Of a stretch of DNA of 5,900 nt, positions 1-5,900 are shown in pieces. The position numbers were made by a program, and so were the translations under genes. Position 1 is the first letter of the stretch, and each line of letters begins with the position of its first letter. This DNA is from an uncultured Coriobacteriia bacterium (GTDB taxonomy: Bacteria; Actinomycetota; Coriobacteriia; Coriobacteriales; QAMH01): positions 1 to 5,900 of the forward strand of contig CABSKV010000081.1 in the NCBI GenBank assembly GCA_902478425.1, in the 5' to 3' direction. Below the pieces are notes generated by a model that saw only the letters and a program-made list of their open reading frames with translations, made no database searches and was not told the DNA's origin.

Positions 1-428
1 GGAATGCCCGCCATGTCCTCGAGCCCCGAAAGCCCCAGGCTATAGGCCTGCTGGACGAGACGCGCGAGCGGGACAGCCGCGCCGGCCGTGACATGCAGCT
101 TCTGGGCCGCAGGCAGAGCGGCAATCTCGTCTTCGTCAAGACCGCCGAAGTCGACGCGCGCGAACTCGCTCGCGAGCACGATCACCGCGCCATCGTAGCC
201 GGCATCGCTCACGAGCAAGTTGCTGCCCTTGCCGACGATGGTCCATGCGACCCCCTCCTCGGCGAGCACCTCGAGCGTCAGCGCGAGATCGGCGACCGAA
301 GCGCACTCGACGAAGAGCGCGGCCGGGCCACCTATACGGTAGCTCGTGTGGCGTGACATCGGCTCATCGCATTTGGCAGAGCCGCTGAGCGTGCCTTCCA
401 GTCGAACGTATGCGTCGAAAATGCTCAA
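1..428 (-). CDS. murB: UDP-N-acetylenolpyruvoylglucosamine reductase MurB, N-terminal part (runs off window)
   Basis: MurB is the cytoplasmic FAD enzyme that reduces UDP-GlcNAc-enolpyruvate to UDP-MurNAc with NADPH. The visible 142 codons cover the N-terminal FAD-binding region: HTSYRIGGPA at about 27-36, GKGSNLLVSDAGYDG at 66-80 and GLSGLEDMAGI at 132-142, which continues into the family's GIPG motif at the window edge. Family members are about 300 residues, so less than half is present and the catalytic C-terminal part is missing. I place the start at a TTG (426-428). An AGGAA lies 6 nt upstream and overlaps the murC stop. This start also gives the roughly 25-residue leader before the HT-x-IGG motif that type II MurB proteins have. 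The next in-frame ATG (357-359) would cut that leader to almost nothing. The gene follows murC after 9 nt in the same frame, so it is very likely cotranscribed and coupled. Identity is near certain; the exact start is likely. Confidence 0.95.
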   Translation of the reverse strand, partial: MSIFDAYVRLEGTLSGSAKCDEPMSRHTSYRIGGPAALFVECASVADLALTLEVLAEEGVAWTIVGKGSNLLVSDAGYDGAVIVLASEFARVDFGGLDEDEIAALPAAQKLHVTAGAAVPLARLVQQAYSLGLSGLEDMAGI

Positions 429-434
429 AGAGCG

Positions 435-439
435 TTCCT
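435..439 (-). promoter_or_regulatory. Ribosome binding site of murB, overlapping the murC stop
   Basis: On the minus strand AGGAA sits 6 nt before the TTG at 426-428 and shares bases with the murC TAG stop (438-440). It is the main sequence support for a TTG start of murB and suggests that ribosomes ending on murC restart on murB. Confidence 0.6.
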
Positions 440-1826
440 ATTCCCCGGCCAGAGCTTGCGTGATGAGCGGAGCCATCATCGTCACGTCGCCCGCGCCCAT
501 CGTGATGATGAGATCGCCTGCCGCGAGCTTGTGCTGCAGGAAGGGAATGATCTCGGGGCGATGCGGCAGCCACGCGACTTGCTGGCGTGGGTTGTGCCGC
601 AAGATGGAGTCGATGACCGTCTTGCCGTTGACACCCGGAATGGGCGTCTCGCCAGCCGGGTACACGTCCATGACGATGACGGAATCAGCCTCGTCGAACG
701 CCGGGCCGAATTCACGCGCGAGCGACTCGGTGCGCGAGTAGCGGTGCGGTTGGAACAGCACGTAGACATGCTCGAAATCGAGCTTGGATGCCGCCCTGAT
801 GGTCGCCTGGATCTCCGTGGGGTGGTGTGCGTAGTCATCGACGACGGTCACGCCGGCTTCCTCGCCGATGAGGTCGAAGCGCCTGCGCACGCCGGAAAAG
901 GTCGCAAGTGCACGTGCCGCCTGCTCGACGTCGAGCCCGCAGGCCCAGACCACGCCGAGCACGCCCGTCGCGTTGAGGACGTTGTGACGGCCCGGATTCT
1001 TGGTGATTTCGGTCTGCACGCTCGTGCCATCGGGAAAGCTCACGGTAAAGGCGTAGCCAAGACCGCTTCTACCCGTGACCTCGAAGCACACGTCGCAGCC
1101 CTCGCTGCCCTTCTCGCCGTAGACGACGGTGCGCTTGCCGACTTCGCTCGCAATTTGCGCAAGGCGGGGATTATCCGCGCAAACGACGGCAGCACCCTCG
1201 TCGGGCAGAAGCGAGAGGAAGTCCGCGAAGGCGTCGTAGATGGCCTCGAGACTACCGTAGTGGTCGAGATGGTCGGGCTCGATGTTGGTGACGAGCGCGA
1301 CGTAGGGCGAGAGGTGCACGAACGAGCCGTCGGACTCGTCGGCCTCGACGATGTAGTATTCGCCCGTACCGCTCTTGGCGTTGGTATCGTAGCCATCGAC
1401 CGTACCGCCGATGACGAAGCTCGGATCAAGCCCCATGCGATCGATGGTAGTCGCCAGCATCGAGGATGTCGTCGTCTTTCCGTGCGTACCGGCGCAGGCA
1501 AGCGTCTTCTTGCCCTCGCCGAGCGACGCGAGCGCCTGGGAGCGATGCCAGACGGGAATGCCACGCTTGCGGGCCTCGGCAAGCTCGGGGTTTCTCTCGG
1601 GGATGGCGCTCGAGATGACGACCGCGTCGAGGTCGCTGGCGAGATTTGCCGCATCGTGGCCGATCATGACCTCGATGCCCGCATCGACGAGGCGCTTGGT
1701 GGCGCGCGACTCCTTCATGTCCGAGCCGCTGACCTGCATGCCACGCGAATTGGCCACGAGCGCGATGCCCGACATGCCGACACCGCCAACGCCAATGAAG
1801 TGTATCTTCTTCGATTTAGCTACCAT
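438..1826 (-). CDS. murC: UDP-N-acetylmuramate--L-alanine ligase MurC
   Basis: MurC is the cytoplasmic ATP-dependent ligase that adds L-alanine to UDP-MurNAc, the first peptide-stem step. The 462-residue length is normal and all three Mur ligase domains are present. The N-terminal nucleotide-sugar domain has GVGGVGMSG at 12-20. The central ATPase domain has the P-loop GTHGKTTT at 113-120, EADESDGSF at 161-169 (typical of MurC) and NIEPDHLDHYG at 181-191. GRHNVLNATG at 279-288 and FSGVRRRFD at 310-318 mark the passage to the C-terminal domain. That domain has DDYAHHPTEI at 330-339, FQPHRYSRT at 358-366, DVYPAGE at 387-393 and MGAGDVT at 443-449. YAHHPTEI and the THGKTTT form of the P-loop separate MurC from MurD, MurE and MurF. 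The ATG start has GGGGA 4 nt upstream, inside the end of murG. The start overlaps murG by 11 nt, which points to translational coupling. No odd residues or frameshift are seen. Confidence 0.98.
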   Translation of the reverse strand: MVAKSKKIHFIGVGGVGMSGIALVANSRGMQVSGSDMKESRATKRLVDAGIEVMIGHDAANLASDLDAVVISSAIPERNPELAEARKRGIPVWHRSQALASLGEGKKTLACAGTHGKTTTSSMLATTIDRMGLDPSFVIGGTVDGYDTNAKSGTGEYYIVEADESDGSFVHLSPYVALVTNIEPDHLDHYGSLEAIYDAFADFLSLLPDEGAAVVCADNPRLAQIASEVGKRTVVYGEKGSEGCDVCFEVTGRSGLGYAFTVSFPDGTSVQTEITKNPGRHNVLNATGVLGVVWACGLDVEQAARALATFSGVRRRFDLIGEEAGVTVVDDYAHHPTEIQATIRAASKLDFEHVYVLFQPHRYSRTESLAREFGPAFDEADSVIVMDVYPAGETPIPGVNGKTVIDSILRHNPRQQVAWLPHRPEIIPFLQHKLAAGDLIITMGAGDVTMMAPLITQALAGE

Positions 1827-2925
1827 CGTTTCCCCGTGCGCATTTCTCGACCATATCGGCCAGACGCATGCGCGCGTCCGAGCCGGAAAGCTTCTTGCAA
1901 GCTTGCGTCATGGTATCACGTCTCGCCTTATCGCCGAGAAGTTCGATGAGCAAATCAGAAAAGCCCGCGCTCTCGACATCCGCATCGGCAACCAGACATG
2001 CTGCTCCGACAGCCACGCACGATTGCGCGTTGAGCGTCTGGTGATCCCCGCGCGCATACGGGTACGGGATGAGCACCGAGGGCACGCCGACCGTCATGAT
2101 TTCGGCGACAGACGAGGCACCGGACCTGCTCACGACCAGGTCACTTGCGACGAGGGCCTCGTTCATCGAATCGATGTAAGGCGAAACGCGCCAGCGCTTC
2201 TGCTCCTCGTCACCGAGGTCGAGCTGCGCGAGGACGTTCTCGTAATCGCTCTCGCCCGTCGACTGGATGACGTGCAGCCCGTCAATGGCAAGCAGGCGCT
2301 CCTTCATGTCGCAAATCGCCTTGTTCACGTGCTGGGCGCCGAGGCTTCCGCCCATGACGAGCAAGATGAGCGCATCATCGGGAATGCCTAGGGATGCACG
2401 TGCCTGATCGCGCGTGCACGTCTCGAACGACGCACGCACGGGGTTTCCGAGGACGACCGGTTCGCAGGCCCCCTCGAGCCCCTGGGCGCTTTCCGCGTAG
2501 GTGAGCGCGATTGCCGTCGCGTGCTTCGCGAGATAGGCGTTGGCCATGCCCGGTACGGAGTTCTGCTCGTGGATGATGAGCGGAATCCCCATCTCGAAGG
2601 CGGCCCTACCCACCGGAATGGAGACGTAGGCGCCGAAGGTGACGACGGCGTCGGGGTGCTTGGACTTGAAGAGCTTCTTGGCGGCGCGCGTGGCCTTGAG
2701 CAGCTTTGCTCCCGAGCTCACGAGCGTGAGAGGGTGCGCCTTGTCAAAGCCACTCACCGCAAAGCCCATGAACTCGAAGCCCGCTTGCGTGGCGAGCCGC
2801 GACTCGATGTGATTGGGAGTACCCACGAAGAGAATCTCATGGCCACGTCGACGAAGCTCATCGGCAACCGCAAGTGCCGGATTGATGTGGCCGGCGGTAC
2901 CGCCGGCGGCGATGACGTAATACAC
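1816..2925 (-). CDS. murG: UDP-GlcNAc:lipid I N-acetylglucosaminyltransferase MurG
   Basis: MurG transfers GlcNAc from UDP-GlcNAc to lipid I on the inner face of the membrane, making lipid II. It is a GT-B fold glycosyltransferase of family GT28. The N-terminal acceptor domain begins at once with the glycine-rich loop GGTAGHINPALAVA at 8-21, where the family often has GGTGGH, and contains IIHEQNSVPGMAN at 117-129 and NPVR at 161-164. The C-terminal UDP-GlcNAc domain has the loop MGGSLGAQ at 191-198, SRSGASSVAEI at 267-277 and PYPYARGDHQTLNA at 287-300 (compare the usual DHQ-x-x-NA). At 369 residues it has full family length. The start is GTG (2923-2925), chosen because AAAGGGG lies 6 nt before it and the glycine loop must sit within the first 10 or so residues. 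It follows ftsW after 73 nt and overlaps murC by 11 nt. Placing MurG beside FtsW joins lipid II production to its use. Confidence 0.98.
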   Translation of the reverse strand: MYYVIAAGGTAGHINPALAVADELRRRGHEILFVGTPNHIESRLATQAGFEFMGFAVSGFDKAHPLTLVSSGAKLLKATRAAKKLFKSKHPDAVVTFGAYVSIPVGRAAFEMGIPLIIHEQNSVPGMANAYLAKHATAIALTYAESAQGLEGACEPVVLGNPVRASFETCTRDQARASLGIPDDALILLVMGGSLGAQHVNKAICDMKERLLAIDGLHVIQSTGESDYENVLAQLDLGDEEQKRWRVSPYIDSMNEALVASDLVVSRSGASSVAEIMTVGVPSVLIPYPYARGDHQTLNAQSCVAVGAACLVADADVESAGFSDLLIELLGDKARRDTMTQACKKLSGSDARMRLADMVEKCARGNDGS

Positions 2926-2998
2926 GGCGTGCCCCTTTCAGACGTTTCGAGCAGTGTACCCCATGTGGAGGACGGGCCCAAAGACCGGGCAAGCGATA
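2926..2998 (-). promoter_or_regulatory. ftsW-murG intergenic gap with a weak candidate promoter
   Basis: These 73 nt are the only real non-coding space in the window. Besides the murG ribosome binding site they hold, on the minus strand, a TACACT at 2953-2958 that matches four of six bases of a -10 box. A poor TTTGGG lies 18 nt upstream of it as a possible -35. A small GCCC/GGGC inverted repeat (2976-2990, 7-nt loop) precedes it, with no T-run after, so it is not a convincing terminator. An internal promoter for murG-murC-murB is possible but weakly supported. Confidence 0.2.
2932..2938 (-). promoter_or_regulatory. Ribosome binding site of murG
   Basis: AAAGGGG on the minus strand lies 6 nt before the GTG at 2923-2925. 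It is a good match to the anti-Shine-Dalgarno sequence, and it decides the GTG as start since no ATG is near the beginning of the conserved MurG N-terminus. Confidence 0.65.
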
Positions 2999-4453
2999 CT
3001 AGTGCCTGCGTCCCGAGTCGCGCTTGCTCCTCAGACTCGCGTACCCGTCTTGTCCCGATGCCCTGGGAGCATACGAGGCACCCTGGCCCGCCGCGCGTGC
3101 CGGGCGCGACGGCTCCCTGCGCATCGATGACGGGCGATCTTGCGACGAGGACGCACCCCTCTTCCTTCTGGAATCATGTATCGAGATGACGTTATCGCGC
3201 GTGGAGCGGCGCGGCGGCGTATCGGCGTGCACGTCGCCCTTGCCGTCGATGACCACGAAGTTGTCACGCTTGCGCTCGTAACTCATGCCCACCTTCGAGC
3301 GAAACGACACGGACAAGACGATGCCGATCATAATCATCGTGGCGAGCATCGACGAGCCGCCATAGCTGATGAGCGGCAGCGCCTTTCCGGTTACGGGTGC
3401 TATACCCGTAACGCACGCCATGTTCACGCAGGCCTGAAAGCCGATCATGACCGTGAAGGAACCCGCGAGCATGCAACCGAGCATGTCCGGTGCATTGCGG
3501 CATATGCGCATGCCGGCAAAGACGAAGAGGCCGAAGAGCACGACCACGGCAACCGCGCCGATAAGTCCGAGCTCCTCGCCGACGATGGCGTAGATGAAGT
3601 CGGTGTGCGCATAGGGCAGGTAGAGGTACTTCTGGCGCGACAGGCCGAGCCCTGTGCCGAAGACGCCGCCGCTGCCGAAGGCATAGAGCGACTGGATCGC
3701 CTGATACCCATCACCTTGAGGGTCGACCCAGGGGTCGAGCATGGAGGTGATGCGATCGAGGTGGTAGGGCTGCGTGATGCAGGCGATGACGATGTAGGCG
3801 ATGACGACGCCGAGTATGAGGCCGACGATCTTCCACGAGATGCCGGCGAGCAACGCAAGCGCGATGAGGCCGACGGCCAGGATGATGGCCGTGCCCAGGT
3901 CGGGCTGACGATAGATGAGGATGAGGGGGACGATGGTCGCCACGAGGATGATGACGATGAAACGTCGCCCGTCAATCGCGCCGTTCATGCGCATCTGCAC
4001 GATTGAGGCGACGGCTATGAGCACGGTGATCTTCGCGAACTCCGCCGGCTGCAAGTTGAAGCCGGCAATGACGATGGAGCGCTCGGCACCGAGCGCGGTG
4101 ATGCCCATGCCGAATGCCGTGAGCGAGAGCATGGCCACGGATATCGCCCAGAAGGTGATGAACACCGCCGGCAGGCTCCAGACCGAATACGGTATGCGCG
4201 AGCAGACGACGCAGAGCACAAGGCCGATGGCGAGAAACACCGCCTGGCGCTTGACGTAATACGCCGCATCGCCGAATTCGTTATATGCCGTGATCGACGA
4301 GGCCGAATACACCATGACCAAGCCGAGTATGCACAGCGCGACGACGCTCAGGATGAAGAGCAGGCGCGGCCCCATGATGGCAGCCGGCTCTGCGAGCAGA
4401 CGTGACGAGCCTGCCTGTGGCTTCTGCTTCGATGTCGCCTGTCTGCGTGCCAT
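2999..4453 (-). CDS. ftsW: Septal peptidoglycan glycosyltransferase FtsW (SEDS family)
   Basis: FtsW is the SEDS-family polymerase that links lipid II into glycan strands at the division septum, working with a class B PBP. The 484 residues show a basic cytoplasmic N-terminus (1-29), about ten membrane segments (roughly 31-51, 69-86, 93-114, 139-155, 164-181, 187-204, 208-226, 288-313, 326-349, 359-384) and a long hydrophilic tail (386-484). Family motifs in order are GLVMVYSASS at 44-53, GAERSI and FNLQPAEFAK at 122-141, RQPDLGTA at 182-189, the large extracellular loop with LDPWVDP and QSLYAFGSGGVFGTGLG, then HTDFIYAIVGEELG at 283-296 carrying the likely catalytic Asp285, and PLISYGGSSML at 360-370. 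Being next to murD and murG favours FtsW over RodA or SpoVE. The ATG at 4451-4453 is preferred: the open frame continues upstream inside murD, but that part has no FtsW likeness. The next Met (27) has no ribosome site. The tail is rich in Arg and Ser and looks disordered. Confidence 0.96.
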   Translation of the reverse strand: MARRQATSKQKPQAGSSRLLAEPAAIMGPRLLFILSVVALCILGLVMVYSASSITAYNEFGDAAYYVKRQAVFLAIGLVLCVVCSRIPYSVWSLPAVFITFWAISVAMLSLTAFGMGITALGAERSIVIAGFNLQPAEFAKITVLIAVASIVQMRMNGAIDGRRFIVIILVATIVPLILIYRQPDLGTAIILAVGLIALALLAGISWKIVGLILGVVIAYIVIACITQPYHLDRITSMLDPWVDPQGDGYQAIQSLYAFGSGGVFGTGLGLSRQKYLYLPYAHTDFIYAIVGEELGLIGAVAVVVLFGLFVFAGMRICRNAPDMLGCMLAGSFTVMIGFQACVNMACVTGIAPVTGKALPLISYGGSSMLATMIMIGIVLSVSFRSKVGMSYERKRDNFVVIDGKGDVHADTPPRRSTRDNVISIHDSRRKRGASSSQDRPSSMRREPSRPARAAGQGASYAPRASGQDGYASLRSKRDSGRRH

Positions 4454-4461
4454 GACACCTA
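4454..4461 (-). promoter_or_regulatory. murD stop / ftsW start junction with a weak ribosome site
   Basis: The murD TAG stop and the ftsW ATG are 5 nt apart. The nearest purine-rich match, AGGTG (4456-4460), is only 2 nt from the ATG, and a better AAGGA (4470-4474) is 16 nt away. Neither spacing is ideal, so ftsW translation probably depends on ribosomes finishing murD. Confidence 0.4.
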
Positions 4462-5817
4462 CGCTCGCATCCTTAACGCAACGCATTCCTTGAAGACGTC
4501 GCCACGATGCTCGAACGAATCGAACTCGTCGAAGGAGGCACACGCCGGCGAGAGCACGACCGCCTCGCCCGGCTTGGCAATCGCGCATGCGCGCTCGAGG
4601 GCACCGGCCATGCCGGACTCCAGGTAGCGCTCGACGGGGCTTGCGGCAAAGGCGCCGTAGAAGCGCTGGCCGGCCTCGCCGTACGCGATGACGGCGCTGC
4701 ACGTCCGCGTGCATGCCGCGACGAGCTCGTCGAGCGCGGTGCCCTTGTCGCGGCCGCCGAGCAAGAGCACGACCTTGCGATCGGGAAACGCGGTGAGAGC
4801 CTTGAGCGTCGCATCGACGTTCGTCGCCTTGGAGTCGTTGAAGAAATCGACGCCGTCAATGCATCCGCAGGGCTCGAGGCGGTGCTCGAGCGGTCTGAAG
4901 CTCAGGAGCCCCTCGCGGATGTACGCGGGTTCGCATCCGCACGCGAGCGCGGCACTCGCGGCGCAGAGGGCGTTTTCGGCGTTATGGGCGCCTTGGATCG
5001 CAAGCTCGCTTGTCTGCGCGAGCTCGATGCACTTCCCCTCCCCGTCCTTGATGACGAGCGTGCCGTACGCATCCTCGAAGGCACAGGAGTCCTCATGCTC
5101 GGAGCCGACGGATACGAGCTTGACACCGCGCTCGTGCAGAAGCGCACGTAGCTCGGGATAGGCTTCGAGAACGGCATCGGTGATGACAGCCGTCGACCCG
5201 GCGGACATGTTCGAGAAGACCTTGAACTTCGCCTGGGCATAGGCATCGAAGCTGCCATGCCAGGAGATGTGGTCGGGCGTGATGTTGAGCAAAATGGCAA
5301 CCTGCGGAGCAAAGTCGATGGTGGAGGCCAACTGGTAGGAGGACATCTCGACAACGAGCATCTCGTCATCGAGCCTATGCTCCACGGCCTCGACGCAGGT
5401 CGCGCCGATGTTTCCGCACGCATGGGAAGGCTGGTCACAGGCGTTGAGCAGATGCGTCACGAGCGACGTGGTGGTGGTCTTGCCGTTCGTTCCCGTCACG
5501 GCAACCCAAGCCTGCGGCGACATGCGCCACGCGTACTCCGGCTCGCTGATGATCTCGTCGCTCGCCCTTTTGGCACTCGCGTAGAACGCGCCGCTCTCGG
5601 GAATGCCCGGCGAGATGACGCAGGTGTCGAAGTGACCCTCGACTTCCTCTACATCGAACATGACGGGCACACCGGCCTGCTCGAACTCGCGAGCCGCGGC
5701 CATCGTGTTCTCGTTGGATACGCCCGCATACACGGTGAGCTCGTCACCCACGTCAAGCGCATGTCGAGCGGCAGCGATGCCGCTTTTGCCGAGACCGAGT
5801 ACGAGAACGGAATGCAT
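4459..5817 (-). CDS. murD: UDP-N-acetylmuramoyl-L-alanine--D-glutamate ligase MurD
   Basis: MurD is the cytoplasmic ATP-dependent ligase that adds D-glutamate to UDP-MurNAc-L-Ala. The 452 residues hold an N-terminal UDP-binding domain with GLGKSG at 8-13, and an ATPase domain with P-loop GTNGKTTT at 109-116 and NITPDHISWHG at 178-188. Lys197 in DAYAQAKFKVF matches the carbamylated lysine of the family. GAHNAENAL at 276-284 and FRPLEHRLE at 307-315 follow. The C-terminal domain has FFNDSKATN at 325-333, GGRDKG at 354-359 and SPACASFDEF at 423-432 followed by FEHRGDVF. NDSKATN and SPACASFD are diagnostic of MurD among Mur ligases. The ATG at 5815-5817 is preferred: a GAGGGA overlapping the mraY stop lies 10 nt upstream. 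An in-frame GTG three codons earlier (5824-5826) would sit only 1 nt from that site. Length and motifs are normal, with no sign of damage. Confidence 0.98.
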   Translation of the reverse strand: MHSVLVLGLGKSGIAAARHALDVGDELTVYAGVSNENTMAAAREFEQAGVPVMFDVEEVEGHFDTCVISPGIPESGAFYASAKRASDEIISEPEYAWRMSPQAWVAVTGTNGKTTTTSLVTHLLNACDQPSHACGNIGATCVEAVEHRLDDEMLVVEMSSYQLASTIDFAPQVAILLNITPDHISWHGSFDAYAQAKFKVFSNMSAGSTAVITDAVLEAYPELRALLHERGVKLVSVGSEHEDSCAFEDAYGTLVIKDGEGKCIELAQTSELAIQGAHNAENALCAASAALACGCEPAYIREGLLSFRPLEHRLEPCGCIDGVDFFNDSKATNVDATLKALTAFPDRKVVLLLGGRDKGTALDELVAACTRTCSAVIAYGEAGQRFYGAFAASPVERYLESGMAGALERACAIAKPGEAVVLSPACASFDEFDSFEHRGDVFKECVALRMRA

Positions 5818-5831
5818 GACGATCACGTCCC

Positions 5832-5900
5832 TCACATCGAGCTGATGAAGTAGACGGCAAAGCCAACGCCCGCACATAGGCCGGTGACGATCCAGAAGCG
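5832..5900 (-). CDS. mraY: Phospho-N-acetylmuramoyl-pentapeptide-transferase MraY, C-terminal end (partial)
   Basis: Only the last 22 codons and the TGA stop (5832-5834) are in the window; the rest lies beyond the high-coordinate end. The visible residues begin RFWIVTGLCAG and end in GFAVYFISSM. They form one hydrophobic membrane segment preceded by an R-FW motif, as at the C-terminus of MraY, where VxxRFWI leads into the last transmembrane helix. MraY is the integral membrane enzyme that moves phospho-MurNAc-pentapeptide onto undecaprenyl phosphate to form lipid I. The position 14 nt ahead of murD agrees with the mraY-murD order of dcw clusters. The piece is short, so the call rests on this motif together with the context. 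Confidence 0.85.
   Translation of the reverse strand, partial: RFWIVTGLCAGVGFAVYFISSM

Noticed and set aside
456..1949. A 497-codon open frame on the plus strand, opposite murC and the end of murG
   Set aside because: It mirrors murC. In GC-rich genes with G/C third positions the antisense frames rarely contain stops. Its translation is rich in Arg, Ala, Asp, Val and His, has no recognisable domain, and lies against an intact, conserved gene.
1411..2391. A 326-codon plus-strand open frame across the murC/murG junction
   Set aside because: It is a compositional shadow of the two real genes, with no motif and no ribosome site I could support.
2976..2990. GCCC/GGGC hairpin after ftsW as a possible intrinsic terminator
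   Set aside because: The stem is only 4 bp and no T-run follows. The next gene belongs to the same pathway and strand.
3914..3964. Repeated GATGA/GATGACGATGA-like plus-strand sequence resembling a short tandem repeat
   Set aside because: It is the complement of Ile and Val codons (ATC, GTC, CTC) for an FtsW membrane segment. The units are irregular and explained by coding.
4454..4714. An 87-residue N-terminal extension of ftsW reaching into murD
   Set aside because: The frame is open but the residues are Arg-rich shadow translation of murD. FtsW likeness starts only after the ATG at 4451-4453.
5818..5877. A 20-residue extension of murD into the mraY end
   Set aside because: This stretch overlaps the mraY C-terminus in another frame, and MurD proteins begin shortly before the GLG-x-SG loop, which fits the ATG at 5815-5817.

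Overview
The window is a stretch of a chromosomal division and cell wall (dcw) cluster. All genes lie on the minus strand, so transcription runs from the high-coordinate end to the low end. In transcription order they are mraY (only the last 22 codons, at 5832-5900), murD (4459-5817), ftsW (2999-4453), murG (1816-2925), murC (438-1826) and murB (first 142 codons, 1-428, running off the window). Coding density is almost complete and no other genes are needed to explain the sequence.

The DNA is GC-rich with strong G/C preference at third codon positions. It uses GTG and TTG starts for two of the five visible gene starts. The order mraY-murD-ftsW-murG-murC-murB, with murB directly after murC, and the type II look of the MurB N-terminus suggest a GC-rich Gram-positive. 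My best guess is an actinobacterium of the Coriobacteriia type (Collinsella/Eggerthella/Olsenella relatives). This is an inference from gene order and composition, not a firm assignment.

The genes act on consecutive parts of peptidoglycan precursor synthesis. MurB and MurC make UDP-MurNAc and then UDP-MurNAc-L-Ala, and MurD adds D-Glu, all in the cytoplasm. MraY attaches the finished UDP-MurNAc-pentapeptide to undecaprenyl phosphate (lipid I), and MurG adds GlcNAc (lipid II). FtsW polymerises lipid II at the septum. MurE, MurF and the division genes ftsQ and ftsZ are presumably outside the window.

Junctions are tight: mraY-murD 14 nt, murD-ftsW 5 nt, murG/murC an 11-nt overlap, murC-murB 9 nt. 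The only real intergenic space is 73 nt between ftsW and murG. It holds the murG ribosome binding site and at most a weak promoter-like sequence. I see no RNA gene, mobile element, CRISPR array, clear terminator or sign of horizontal transfer. I found no undescribed system here; the notable points are modest ones about starts, the FtsW tail and the ftsW-murG gap.
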